A stretch of 64,000 nucleotides of DNA from Nitrospirillum viridazoti CBAmc (GTDB lineage Bacteria > Pseudomonadota > Alphaproteobacteria > Azospirillales > Azospirillaceae): positions 248,001-312,000 of the forward strand of contig NZ_CP022112.1 in the NCBI RefSeq assembly GCF_000730165.1, in the 5' to 3' direction. Below the pieces are notes generated by a model. The model had not been told where the DNA came from, ran no database searches, and was given only the letters and a program-made list of their open reading frames with translations. Position 1 is the stretch's first letter; every line of letters starts with the position of its first letter. This document shows positions 27,178 to 36,102 of the stretch, in pieces. The translations under genes and the position numbers were made by a program.

Positions 27178-29085
27178 TCAGTCCGTGATTTCATGGGCAA
27201 AGGTATAACGCCCCAGAAGCCGGCCGAGCGCCTGCCTATCACCCTGGGCCCGGATCCGGGCCAGCAGGCCGCGATCCGGATCCAGCACGACGTCGACCTC
27301 GATATGGTCCAGGCCCGCGGTCTTGCCCTCCTGCCGGACGACGTCGGCGATCTCGTACCCCACCAGGGTCGGCTTGAAGACCTTGCCGACGCTGGTCAGT
27401 GGCAGGGCGTCCAGGACGCGCACCGCCTTGGGCCAGGCGGCCCGTTCCGGAATGAGGGCGCAGGCGTGGGCCAGCAGTTCCTCGCTGGTGGCGGTCGCGG
27501 TGGTGCGCAGCTGGACATAGGCCACGGGCAGCTCACCGGCGTGCGCGTCGGGCCGGCCCACCGCCGCCGTCATCGCCACCGCCGGATGTGCGGCCAGGGC
27601 CTCCTGGATCACGCCGGGGTCGATGTTGTGGCCGCCCCGGATGATCAGTTCCTTGCGGCGGCCGGTCAGCCAGAAATAGCCGTCCGCATCCTGCCGGCCC
27701 AGATCCCCGGTGTTCAGCCAGCGCTCACCGGCGATGGCCAGCCAGGTGCCGCCTTCCCGGGCGGGGTCGGTATAGCCCTCGAAGACATTGGGGCCGTTCA
27801 GCGCGATGATCCCAACCTCACCAACGGCGGCATCGCGGACGTAACCGCCCTGGTCGTCCAGGATGACCGCCTTCATCCGCTGATAGGGCAGGCGCAAGCC
27901 GATGGAGCCGACGCGGCGTTCCCCGGCCGGCGGATTGACGCTGGAGGTGCAGGCCCCCTCGGTCAGGCCATAGCCTTCCAGGATGCGCACGCCCGTCGCC
28001 TGTTCGAAGCGGCGGAACAGCTCGACCGGCATGGGCGCGGCCCCGCACATGCCCAGTTCCAGGCTGGACAGGTCATGCCCCTCCACCGGCTGTTCCAGCA
28101 GCGTCGAATAGACGGTCGGCACACCGGAGAAGAAGGCGATGCGGTGCCGCTCCACGATCTCCCAGAAGTGGTGCAGCACGCCCTCGCCGCGATAGCCTTG
28201 GGGCGTGCCGATGACGACATGCCCGCCGCGCCCCAGCGGCGCCAGCCCCGTCACCAGCTGTCCGTTGACGTGGAACAGGGGTAGCCCGCAGAAGAACACC
28301 GGCTGCGCCGCGGTCCCGCCCAGCACCTGGTTCATGGCCCAGCTGTCGAACACCTCGCTGTGATGGGTACGCCGGGCGATCTTGGGAAGGCCGGTGGTGC
28401 CGCCGGTGGCGAAGTAGGAGGCGATGTCCGTGGCGGCGGGGGCGGCGAAGGCCAGCCGGCCGCCTTCGTGGCGCTTCAGCGCGCGCGTCATGTCCCGGAC
28501 GGGAACATCCAGGCGCGCGGCGCGCCGCCGCCGGGCCGCCAGCACCCGGGCGATGGGCGCCAGGGGGGAGCGCAGATAGCGCAGGGGATCGACGGTCAGG
28601 ATCTGGCGCACTGAGGGCGCCTCCACCAGGGCTGCGCAGGCCTTTTCCCAGAGGGCGCTGCCCGGCGCCGGGCCCAGGGTGACCAGCAGCCTGGCGTCCG
28701 CCGCCCGCAGCAGCGCGGCGATCTGGTCGGCCTCCAGCAGGGGGTTGATGGGGAAGGCGATGCCCGCTGTCTCCGCCCCCCAGATGGCCAGGTGGGTTTC
28801 GATCAGGTTGGGCAGCAGGATGGCCACGGTGTCGCCCCGGCCTATGCCCAGGTGGCGGAACATGTGGGCGGCCTGGGTGATCCGGGCCAGCAGCGCGCGA
28901 TGGGTCAGGGTGTACGGCCGCGCCTGGTCCCGGCTGCGCAGGAAAAAGGACAAGGCGGGCGCATCGGGGTTCAAGGCGGCGCCGGTGGCGATCATCTCAT
29001 AGCTGTTCGCCGGCAGGTTCCGCTGGGCCAGCGGGACCGCCTCGATACGCTCGATATCGGCCAGGCAGGAAATCCCCATGCTCAT
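27178..29085 (-). CDS. Acyl-CoA synthetase (AMP-forming), fatty-acid type
   Basis: The 635-residue protein is an ANL-superfamily ligase. It shows the phosphate loop FATGGTTGLPKIARRTHHS, the YGLTEG motif, the ATP-binding NTGDLGRQDADGYFWLTGRRKELIIRGGHNIDP hinge and the late catalytic Lys in LPLTSVGKVFKPTL. The conserved PINPLL in the N-terminal domain and the long C-terminal extension beyond that Lys point to the long-chain acyl-CoA/FadD-like or cyclohexanecarboxylate branch. It would activate a carboxylic acid via an acyl-adenylate to the CoA thioester; the exact acid is not fixed. It is a single gene converging on lldP, with divergent DUF2306 gene 163 bases away. Confidence 0.88.
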   Translation of the reverse strand: MSMGISCLADIERIEAVPLAQRNLPANSYEMIATGAALNPDAPALSFFLRSRDQARPYTLTHRALLARITQAAHMFRHLGIGRGDTVAILLPNLIETHLAIWGAETAGIAFPINPLLEADQIAALLRAADARLLVTLGPAPGSALWEKACAALVEAPSVRQILTVDPLRYLRSPLAPIARVLAARRRRAARLDVPVRDMTRALKRHEGGRLAFAAPAATDIASYFATGGTTGLPKIARRTHHSEVFDSWAMNQVLGGTAAQPVFFCGLPLFHVNGQLVTGLAPLGRGGHVVIGTPQGYRGEGVLHHFWEIVERHRIAFFSGVPTVYSTLLEQPVEGHDLSSLELGMCGAAPMPVELFRRFEQATGVRILEGYGLTEGACTSSVNPPAGERRVGSIGLRLPYQRMKAVILDDQGGYVRDAAVGEVGIIALNGPNVFEGYTDPAREGGTWLAIAGERWLNTGDLGRQDADGYFWLTGRRKELIIRGGHNIDPGVIQEALAAHPAVAMTAAVGRPDAHAGELPVAYVQLRTTATATSEELLAHACALIPERAAWPKAVRVLDALPLTSVGKVFKPTLVGYEIADVVRQEGKTAGLDHIEVDVVLDPDRGLLARIRAQGDRQALGRLLGRYTFAHEITD

Positions 29086-29248
29086 GCGTTAAACCTTCAT
29101 CCGTGGGTGGACATCATCGGGCGATGGACCAACGCCGTCGTTATGACGGCCCGGGCTTGACTTTTGACAGCCTATCCATACACGGAAAAGAGGAATGTTC
29201 GGCTGGCTCGGCGCTTCGGGCGAGCGCGGCTATTGATTGGGGGGAACC

Positions 29249-30124
29249 ATGACAGCGGCATTGGACGCGATCGCCGTCCGGGGTGAGGGCGCTGGACTTG
29301 GGGGCCGGGCGTTGCGCTGGAGCATGAGGCTGCTGGTCGCGGCCACCTGGGTCAGCGGCGCCATCTTCGGCGCCTACATCCTGGCCTTCTTCGGCGGCAC
29401 CGCGGTCAACGGCACGGCCGCCCGGTGGAATGAGTCGCTGCCGGCCCTGCACGACCCTGGCGCGCCGGTGGCCACGGCCGCCATCGGCGCGCATTTCATC
29501 GCCGGCGGCATCCTGCTGTTGCTGGGCCCCATCCAGCTGATGGGCAGTGTCCGGCGCGCGATGCCGGGGCTGCACCGCTGGCTGGGGCGGTTGTACGTGA
29601 CGTGCGCCGGTTTCGCCGGGCTGGGCGGCCTGGCCTACGTCCTCACCACCGGTACGCTCGGCGGCACGATGATGAACCTGGGGTTCGGCACCTACGGCGC
29701 GCTGATGTCGCTGGCGGCGGTGCTGGCCTACTCGCATGCCCGCGCCCGCCGGTATGACCAGCACCGCGCCTGGGCCATCCGCCTGTTCGCGCTGACGGTC
29801 GGTTCCTGGCTGTACCGCATCGAATACGGCTTCTGGTTCCTGACCATGGGCCGGCTGGGCCACACCAGCCATTTCACCGGCTGGGTCGACGCGGTGATGG
29901 TGTTCTTCTTCTACGTGCCCAACCTGGCGGTGGCCGAACTGGCCATCCGCTCCTATCGCGCCCAATCCAATAACGGGTCACTGGGCAACGGGTCACGGGC
30001 CGACGGGCCGCTGGCCTACGCCGCCACCGTCGTGCTCCTGGCGACGGCGGCTTTCGTGATCGTCGCCACCTGCTCCTTCACCGCTGATTATTGGTGGCCC
30101 GGCATCACCGGCGCGTCCCTCTGA
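29249..30124 (+). CDS. DUF2306 family membrane protein
   Basis: This 291-residue protein has about seven or eight hydrophobic helices and the family features GAHFIAGGILLLLGPIQLMG and MPGLHRWLGRLYV, with His residues at membrane borders that would suit heme or metal binding, followed by RYDQHRAWAIRLFALTVGSWLYRI. The DUF2306 family has no established function. The ATG at 29249 is preferred because GGGGGGAA lies 5 bases upstream; an in-frame TTG is 12 bases earlier. It stands alone on the plus strand between divergent and convergent neighbours. Confidence 0.78.
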   Translation: MTAALDAIAVRGEGAGLGGRALRWSMRLLVAATWVSGAIFGAYILAFFGGTAVNGTAARWNESLPALHDPGAPVATAAIGAHFIAGGILLLLGPIQLMGSVRRAMPGLHRWLGRLYVTCAGFAGLGGLAYVLTTGTLGGTMMNLGFGTYGALMSLAAVLAYSHARARRYDQHRAWAIRLFALTVGSWLYRIEYGFWFLTMGRLGHTSHFTGWVDAVMVFFFYVPNLAVAELAIRSYRAQSNNGSLGNGSRADGPLAYAATVVLLATAAFVIVATCSFTADYWWPGITGASL

Positions 30125-30151
30125 TGGGCGCGCCCTGTACGGTGAGGCGTT

Positions 30152-30721
30152 TCACAGGGGCGTATCGGAGTCCCCGGCCAGCAGGCGGGGATACAGCTCC
30201 TTGAAGGCGAAGCCGTCGCCCTTGCCGCCCTCCTTGCGCTTGAAGCGCAGTACGACGTCGAAGCGGTCCTCCGGCCAGGCGGTGGGCGGCTTGCCCCGGC
30301 GGACGGGCAGCAGGGGGATGATGCTCTCCACGATGGCCTGATGTTCCCAGCACACCAGCACCACGCCGGACAGGGTTAGCAGCTCCTGCACCAGCGCCGC
30401 CTCCTGCCCCTTGCCATAGGTGGTGTTGGGCACCTCCAGTCCCAGGCGCGCCGCCAGCGGTGAGGCCGTCTCGAACGGCCGCTTGCTGGGCCCCTTGTTG
30501 ACCGTCGTGCCCGGTGTGGCGGCATAGACCGCTGCCGGCTTGGCATAAGTGCCCTCATCCAGCCCCGCCCCGAACAGCGCCGCCCAGGCCCCCGCCCGCT
30601 GCCAGCCACGGATGACCAGGGACTCCTTGTCCTTGGTCCCGTCCAGGGTCAGGCCCGGCCCCGGCCAGCTGCCCTCGGGTTTTTCGGCATGGCGGATGAA
30701 GTACAGCGTCAGCTTGCTCAT
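30152..30721 (-). CDS. Histidine phosphatase family protein
   Basis: The 189-residue protein starts with the phosphohistidine loop LYFIRHAEKPEG, the RHG-type nucleophile motif with Glu in the variable place, and has a second conserved His in VLVCWEHQAIVESIIPLLP. The Arg of the core pocket may be that in PSKRPFETASPLAARLG. It fits the compact bacterial histidine-acid phosphatase branch and has no signal peptide. Substrate unknown. GGAGGAG sits 6 bases ahead of the ATG. It follows an unknown gene on the same strand with a 74-base gap. Confidence 0.8.
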   Translation of the reverse strand: MSKLTLYFIRHAEKPEGSWPGPGLTLDGTKDKESLVIRGWQRAGAWAALFGAGLDEGTYAKPAAVYAATPGTTVNKGPSKRPFETASPLAARLGLEVPNTTYGKGQEAALVQELLTLSGVVLVCWEHQAIVESIIPLLPVRRGKPPTAWPEDRFDVVLRFKRKEGGKGDGFAFKELYPRLLAGDSDTPL

Positions 30722-30795
30722 GAGGGCTCCTCCGGTTGATTTCGCTCATTACGCGAGCAAAGCTGCGCAATGACAATACCGAAGGGGGGCGGGCC

Positions 30796-31566
30796 TCAGG
30801 TGGTGCACCACAGCGGCAGATGATGCGCCACGGCCAGTCTGGCCAGGCGATACACAGTCTCGCTGGCCTGCCAGGCGGCGTCCAGCACATGCTCCGGCGC
30901 GTCATCATTCGCCGTCCAGCGCACGACCTTGGGATCGGCCCGGCGGATCAGGGCACGCACCTCCGTCACCTCGCGCAGCAGGTTGCCGACGGAGCCGAAG
31001 CGGCAGGGGTGTCCTTCCCAGTCCGGTTCCTCGATGATCATGTCGCGGTGGAAGGGCAGCCAATATTGCTCGACCAGCAGCAACTGCGGGTAATGCCCGG
31101 TATAGCCCCGCTGTTCCGCCCGTGTTAGCGCCCGTTCCAAGTCCGCCTGCGCCGGCCGCTCCGCACCGACCAGGCGCGCCAGCGCCGCCGGACCACCCTC
31201 ATCGACCAGTGCCGTCACATAGCGCAGCATGACATCGGCGCCGGTGGCGACATCGTCCCCGTCCTCGAAGTCGCTGCCCTCGTCCCAAGTCAGCGCCTCG
31301 CCCAACTGGCCCCGGTACTTGGCCGCCAGCTGGTCGCGCCAGGGAATGACGGTATCGGCTGCCGGATAGCGAAATACCGGCGCGCCGATGATGACCTTGG
31401 GCTTGCCGCCGGTGCCGGCACCGGGGAACCCCGTCAGCAGATCAAGGACATATTGCTCACCGGCGTCATTCTTGGGCGTGGGCGCTGCCATCTGTTGGCG
31501 CTCCATGGCGGCGGTATCCAAATAGGCGATCCGATGCAGGGGAGAGACCTCGTAGCCAATGCCCAT
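30796..31566 (-). CDS. Unknown soluble protein, 256 residues
   Basis: I do not recognise this protein. It has no signal peptide or membrane helix, is rich in acidic and aromatic residues, and contains the distinctive stretches KVIIGAPVFRYPAADTVIPWRDQLAAKYRGQL, YPQLLLVEQYWLPFHRDMIIEEPDWEGHPCRFGSV and HVLDAAWQASETVYRLARLAVAHHLPLWC. There is AGGA 8 bases upstream of the ATG, and codon use is like that of its neighbours, so it is a real gene. It lies between an S41-like protease gene and a histidine phosphatase gene on the same strand, with gaps of 96 and 74 bases, and may be cotranscribed with them. Confidence 0.65.
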   Translation of the reverse strand: MGIGYEVSPLHRIAYLDTAAMERQQMAAPTPKNDAGEQYVLDLLTGFPGAGTGGKPKVIIGAPVFRYPAADTVIPWRDQLAAKYRGQLGEALTWDEGSDFEDGDDVATGADVMLRYVTALVDEGGPAALARLVGAERPAQADLERALTRAEQRGYTGHYPQLLLVEQYWLPFHRDMIIEEPDWEGHPCRFGSVGNLLREVTEVRALIRRADPKVVRWTANDDAPEHVLDAAWQASETVYRLARLAVAHHLPLWCTT

Positions 31567-31662
31567 GGGAATCCTGAGGGGTGGAGGAGTGACGCCTTCT
31601 GGTTGTGGTTCAAAGAATAAGGAGGTGGTTGCTGGTTTGGCAATCGGATAGTGATGCTCCCC

Positions 31663-33054
31663 TCACGGAACCGCCGCCCGTTCCCCACCGCCGCGCTTGG
31701 CCTCCTGCAGGTCGCGCACTTCCTCCATCACCGTGTCGCGGCCGGCGGCGAAGTCGGGGAAGCGCCAGCCCACTTCCTGTTCGGGGCTGAGGTCGCCAGC
31801 GGCGACGCCAAAGGCGTAGTTCAGCCAGAAGCACCGCGTGATGTCGTGGCAGCCGTGCACCCAGTCGTGCATGCCGGTGGCATAGCCCACGGTGGTGTTG
31901 GTGTTGCGCAGCACCAGGGGCGCGCCCGTCTCGCCCCAGAAGGTGTCGTGGTCGCCCACGCGTTGGCCGATGATGTGGGCGCGGGCGCCGGCGAAGTACT
32001 TGGCGCGGGCCAGGGTGACGATGGCGGCGGAGAAGGTGGCGTTGCCGGTCAGCAGCCACAGGGTCCCGTCCGGGGCCAGCAGCGTGGGCAGGCGGCGGGT
32101 GAAGTCCACCGTTTTGGTATAGTCGCCGCCGCCGTCATAGCGCAGGTCGATGACCATCCAGCGCCAGCCGCCCGGCGGCGCGCTGGCGGCCACGGCTTCC
32201 AACTGCCGGGTCAGGGGGCCCTTGTCATCGTCCATCACGGCGTTCAGGCGCAGGTACAGGCCCTGGTGGTCCAGCGCGCGGGTCTCCAGGCCGGCCGTCT
32301 TGCCGCCATAGAGGTGGGTGAAGGCGGCGGCCTGCGGCAGCCAGCGCAGGCTGTCGGCGCTGGCCATGGGGCCGGCCTCCAGCGCCGTCTGCATCGTTCC
32401 GCCCGCCTCATCCGCCAAGGTCAGCGCCAGGTGGCGGCCGTCTGTCTCCGGCCAGACGGCGCGCAGCAGGGCGGGGCTGACCAGCAGGGTCACGCCCTGG
32501 GCCCGCGCATGCTCGTCGGTGCCGGTCAAATAAGGCCGCAGGGCGGCGGGGATGTCGTCGGCGGGGTGACCGTCGATAGCCACCACCCGGCGGCCCAGCA
32601 GGCCCGCCTGGGCATCGGCGGCGCCGATGACGTACAGGCCGTCGTCGAACCAGGCCAGGCGCACCGGCGCCACGCCATACTCCGCGTATTTGGGGAACAA
32701 CTGCACGGCGGTGTGGCCATTGCCGGCCAGGGCCACCAGCCGCGCCACCTCCATCACGAAGGTGGGGGCGTCCATCTCGCCCACGCGGGTGCGCAGGTCC
32801 GCCACCCCACGGGTGAAGGCGGCCCGCCCCTCCGCCGTGAAGCTGCGGTCCAGGTCCAGCAGCACCAGCAGATCGTCCAGGTCCTGGCCCCGGGCGTCGG
32901 CGATGCTGGTGGGTGAGGGCTTAGGCGCCAGGGTGACGGATGGGCTGAAGCGGGCGCGCAGGGCCGTGCCCACCAGCCATTCCGCCCTGAACCACAGCGC
33001 CGCCGCGGCGATCGCCAACAATATGACGGCGATCACGAGCCGTTTGTACGACAT
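31663..33054 (-). CDS. S41-like serine protease, membrane-anchored or periplasmic
   Basis: The 463-residue protein has one N-terminal hydrophobic segment (VIAVILLAIAAAALWF) and a C-terminal S41 (tail-specific protease) core: DLRYDGGGDYTKTVDFTRRL and LLTGNATFSAAIVTLARA, where Ser of TFSAA is the expected nucleophile. In ClpP/crotonase-fold S41 enzymes Lys is the base; I cannot place it with certainty. A small PDZ-like part (RRVVAIDGHPADDIPAALRPYL) precedes it. It would act in the periplasm on unknown substrates. Located upstream of the unknown protein and phosphatase on the same strand. Confidence 0.75.
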   Translation of the reverse strand: MSYKRLVIAVILLAIAAAALWFRAEWLVGTALRARFSPSVTLAPKPSPTSIADARGQDLDDLLVLLDLDRSFTAEGRAAFTRGVADLRTRVGEMDAPTFVMEVARLVALAGNGHTAVQLFPKYAEYGVAPVRLAWFDDGLYVIGAADAQAGLLGRRVVAIDGHPADDIPAALRPYLTGTDEHARAQGVTLLVSPALLRAVWPETDGRHLALTLADEAGGTMQTALEAGPMASADSLRWLPQAAAFTHLYGGKTAGLETRALDHQGLYLRLNAVMDDDKGPLTRQLEAVAASAPPGGWRWMVIDLRYDGGGDYTKTVDFTRRLPTLLAPDGTLWLLTGNATFSAAIVTLARAKYFAGARAHIIGQRVGDHDTFWGETGAPLVLRNTNTTVGYATGMHDWVHGCHDITRCFWLNYAFGVAAGDLSPEQEVGWRFPDFAAGRDTVMEEVRDLQEAKRGGGERAAVP

Positions 33055-33221
33055 GAGTTTTTCCCCCTTGTTCTGATGCGGAGGGCTTACTCAAATGTCA
33101 TGCCAACAGGCTGTTTCATGGAAATCAATGGCTTACGTAAGGGAGGTTGCTAAATTCCCTCTCGCGGATGGCCGCTCGCGCCAGAAAGTGGCGCCATGCG
33201 CGAAACAATCGAACATCGTAC

Positions 33222-34211
33222 TCAAACCCGGAACTGATAGGTGACCGGGATCCAGCGATAGCCGTTGGCCCCGCGCCGTTCGACGAAGCCGATGGAGGGG
33301 AAGGAGGTGTGATAGCCCACCACGGCCAGGCGGTCGGTGGCGGCCATGTCGTAGATGTGGCGGCGGGTCGCGGCACCCTGTTCCTTGTCCATGTCGAACA
33401 GGGCGTGCCAGCCGGGCTCTGCCAGGGACGCCACCTCATGGTGGGCGCAGTCGCCCCAGATCAGCAGTTGCCGCCCCTGGCTTTCCACGTGAAAGGCCAG
33501 ATGCCCCGGCGTGTGGCCGAAGGCGGCCACGGCGGTGATGCCGGGGGCCACCGCCTCACCCGGCGTGATCAGGCGCAGGTGGTCGGCCAGCGGCACCACC
33601 GCTTTCTGGAACAGGGCGGCGGACTGATGCTCCAGGCTGTCCTTGGGCGCCTTCAGCCGGTCGTCCTGGGCGGCCCAGAAGGCGTACTCGGCAGCGCCCA
33701 TGACGTAGCGGGCATTGGGGAACAGGGGCGTGCCGCCCTCCAGGATGCCGCCGATATGGTCGGGATGGGCATGGGACAGGACCACCAGATCGACCTGGCC
33801 GGGGGCGAAGCCCGCCGTCTGCAGCTGTCCCGCCAGCCAGCCGCCGTCCGGCCGGGGCACGAAGCCCTCCGCCCCGTTGCCGGTGTCGAACAGGATCAGC
33901 TGCGCGCCGGTGTTCACCAGGGTGGGCGTGAAGCCGGGCTGAAAGCGCTTTTCCGGCAGCAGGCTGTGCCGCATCAGGCCGGCCACCACGTCCGGCTGCT
34001 GGTCCTGCCCGACGATGGGGTAAGGCCCGTCGATCACCGCGCCGGCATCCAGGATGGTGGTGACCTCGAAGGCGCCCAGGGGAAAGCGGTAATGGCGGGG
34101 CTGGGCTGGGCCCAGCGAAGGCGCTGCCGCCTGGGCGGGGGATGTGCGCAGCACGGCGGGGGCGGCCAGCAGGCCGGCGGCACCGGCCAACAGATGGCGG
34201 CGGGTGGGCAT
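33222..34211 (-). CDS. Metallo-beta-lactamase-fold hydrolase with Tat signal
   Basis: The 329-residue protein begins with a twin-arginine signal (TRRHLLAGAAGLLAAPAVL, cleavage near AQA-AA at about residue 28). The MBL metal motif SHAHPDHIGG has His147, His149, Asp151 and His152; further ligands are in FGHTPGHLAFH and IWGDCAHHE. The family includes lactonases, phosphodiesterases and hydrolases of quorum-sensing signals. Export folded through Tat fits a metal enzyme loaded in the cytoplasm. The divergent AraC regulator gene starts 187 bases away and may control it. Confidence 0.85.
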   Translation of the reverse strand: MPTRRHLLAGAAGLLAAPAVLRTSPAQAAAPSLGPAQPRHYRFPLGAFEVTTILDAGAVIDGPYPIVGQDQQPDVVAGLMRHSLLPEKRFQPGFTPTLVNTGAQLILFDTGNGAEGFVPRPDGGWLAGQLQTAGFAPGQVDLVVLSHAHPDHIGGILEGGTPLFPNARYVMGAAEYAFWAAQDDRLKAPKDSLEHQSAALFQKAVVPLADHLRLITPGEAVAPGITAVAAFGHTPGHLAFHVESQGRQLLIWGDCAHHEVASLAEPGWHALFDMDKEQGAATRRHIYDMAATDRLAVVGYHTSFPSIGFVERRGANGYRWIPVTYQFRV

Positions 34212-34398
34212 GGAAACCTCCCTTTGTCTCTTGTCCAGCCTCGCTAAAGCCGGCCGGCTTTAGCTGAGCCTGTTCGCGAGCGGATACACATGCCAAGGCG
34301 GGGCCGTCTTGGCACGACCTGCTCTAAAGTCGCGTTGTCGCCCCGGCGGTTCTTTGCTGTCATTCCGGGGAGTGGGCTTTTGGCGGACGCTATCAGCG

Positions 34399-35193
34399 AT
34401 GGACCGGGGGCACTTGTATGAACGTGCTGGCGGGCCGAACGGATTGGGGCCGCTGTGGCATTTGGGTGGGGACCGCACCTTCTTTGCCGGGCCCCTGCGC
34501 CACAACACCTGGCATCAGCACGGCGCCCCGGTTTTCCTGGCCGGCCTGTACGGCACGTTCGCCCTGCGCCTGGGCGATGGCGCTTGGCAGCGCACCGCCG
34601 CCGCCCTCATTCCCGCCGGCATGCTGCATGAGCTGGATGTGGGCGGATGGCCCATCGCCGTGTTTTATCTGGAACCCCATGCCGGTGGTGCCGGCCGGTT
34701 GGTGCCGTTGATGCGCAACACCTGGGAAAGCCAGGGCGCGTTGCTGGGCTCCACCGATGTCCACGCCCTGATGCGGGCGCTGTGGGAGGATGGCGGCAGC
34801 GCCGCCTGGGCCGGTGAGGCGCTGGAGGATGCGCTGGGCGGGCGCCGGGCGCCATGCAATGAAACCCGCATCACCCGGGCTGTGGCCGCCCTGCATGCCG
34901 GCACGCGCGAGGACGCGCCCGAGGGCCTGGTGAGCATCGCCGCCGTGGCCGCCGCTGCCGGCCTGTCGCCCTCACGCTTCCAGCATCTGTTCACGCGGGA
35001 GATGGGCGTGCCCTTCCGCCGCTACCGCGCCTGGCTGCGCATGCGCTGCGCCATCGAGGAGGTGGCACGGGGCGCCAGCTTCACCACCGCCGCCCATGCC
35101 GCCGGCTTCGCCGACCAGTCCCATTTCACCCACGACTTCCGCCGCACCTTCGGCGCCCCGCCCTCGGCCAGCCTGCTGCGCGTGCGGGCCTAG
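34399..35193 (+). CDS. AraC family transcriptional regulator
   Basis: The 264-residue protein has an N-terminal cupin-like sensor part (HNTWHQHGAPVFLAGLYGTFALRLGDGAW) and a C-terminal double helix-turn-helix: VSIAAVAAAAGLSPSRFQHLFTREMGVPFRRYRAWLRMRCAIEEVARGASFTTAAHAAGFADQSHFTHDFRRTFGAPPSASL. The ATG at 34399 gives the family's usual length; the open frame runs 90 bases further upstream through unlikely sequence. It is divergent from the Tat-exported MBL hydrolase, a common arrangement for a regulator and its target, and converges on the gntR gene with a 6-base gap. Confidence 0.85.
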   Translation: MDRGHLYERAGGPNGLGPLWHLGGDRTFFAGPLRHNTWHQHGAPVFLAGLYGTFALRLGDGAWQRTAAALIPAGMLHELDVGGWPIAVFYLEPHAGGAGRLVPLMRNTWESQGALLGSTDVHALMRALWEDGGSAAWAGEALEDALGGRRAPCNETRITRAVAALHAGTREDAPEGLVSIAAVAAAAGLSPSRFQHLFTREMGVPFRRYRAWLRMRCAIEEVARGASFTTAAHAAGFADQSHFTHDFRRTFGAPPSASLLRVRA

Positions 35194-35199
35194 AGGCGC

Positions 35200-35973
35200 T
35201 TATTTCTCCGCCACGATATCGCCGCCGGCGATCCGCCTCAGCGAGGCTTCCAGCCGGGCGTCGGCGCGGGAGATTTCCACCAAAGCGTCGCGGATGAAGT
35301 TGATGTGCGCCTCGGCGGCCGCGCGCGCCGCCGCCGGGTCGCCCTTCATGATCGCCTCATAAAGGGCGCGGTGCTGGCTCAGCAGCAGCTGGCGCACGCC
35401 TGTGCGCTGGTACAGCTTGGCGCGGTTGAAGAAGACATCCTGGCGCAGCATTTCGGCCAGGGCGCGCATGATGTGCAGGATCACGACGTTATGGGTGGCC
35501 TCATAGACCGCCAGGTGGAACTCCGCATCGGCGTCCGCTTCTTCTTTCGCCTCGTCATGGCCGTGGGCGGCCTCCATGGCCTCGAACCGGGCCTGGATCT
35601 GGGCGCGGTCGACGTCGGTGGCGCGCAGGGCGGCGTAGTAGGCGGCCGCCCCCTCCACCTCCGTCCTGAACTCCAGGTAATCCAGGGTGGTCTCAGGCCG
35701 GGCGGCCAGGACGGCGTGCAGCGGTTCGGTGAAGGTGGGACCCAGCAGGGGGGCGACGAAGGTGGCGCCGCCCCGGCCGCTACGCAGAAGGCCACGTTGC
35801 TCCAGCTTCTCCAATGCCTCGCGCAACGACGGGCGGGAGACGTTGAAGCGCACGGCCAGTTCCCGCTCCGGCACCAGCTTTTCGCCGGGGCGCAGGCTGC
35901 CTTCCACGATCAGCTGTTCCAGATGCTCGGCGATGGTGTCGGCCAGCTTGGCCGGCCGGATGCTGTCCTTCAT
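35200..35973 (-). CDS. GntR family regulator, FCD subgroup, PdhR/LldR-like
   Basis: The 257-residue protein has an N-terminal winged helix (AEHLEQLIVEGSLRPGEKLVPERELAVRFNVSRPSLREALEKLEQRGLLRSGRGGATFV) and an FCD ligand domain (DYLEFRTEVEGAAAYYAALRATDVDR; FHLAVYEATHNVVILHIMRALAEMLRQDV; HRALYEAIMKGDPAAARAAAEAHINFI). The order and wording are very close to E. coli PdhR, which senses pyruvate and represses pyruvate- and lactate-related genes. A perfect inverted repeat (36042-36060) lies about 70 bases ahead, and two copies of the same motif lie between lutA and lldP, so it probably represses both itself and the lactate genes with pyruvate or lactate as signal. It sits next to the iron operon by chance as far as I can see. 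Confidence 0.88.
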   Translation of the reverse strand: MKDSIRPAKLADTIAEHLEQLIVEGSLRPGEKLVPERELAVRFNVSRPSLREALEKLEQRGLLRSGRGGATFVAPLLGPTFTEPLHAVLAARPETTLDYLEFRTEVEGAAAYYAALRATDVDRAQIQARFEAMEAAHGHDEAKEEADADAEFHLAVYEATHNVVILHIMRALAEMLRQDVFFNRAKLYQRTGVRQLLLSQHRALYEAIMKGDPAAARAAAEAHINFIRDALVEISRADARLEASLRRIAGGDIVAEK

Positions 35974-36041
35974 GGGGTCCCGTCAGCGTTTCCTCTACCC
36001 ACCGCCTTGCTCCGCCCCCTTTCGGCGCCGGCGCGGTGGTG

Positions 36042-36060
36042 CGGTCAAAATAATTGACCA
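36042..36060. promoter_or_regulatory. Probable autoregulatory GntR operator
   Basis: GGTCAA-AATAA-TTGACC (36043-36059) is a perfect inverted repeat with 5-base spacer, lying between the tonB stop and the gntR start. The same 6-5-6 design is found twice in the lutA-lldP control region. On the minus strand it includes TTGACC as a possible -35 hexamer of gntR. Confidence 0.68.
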
Positions 36061-36102
36061 GTGGCGCCTTGGGGCGCAACGGAAATGACGGGCCGGGGGA
36101 CC

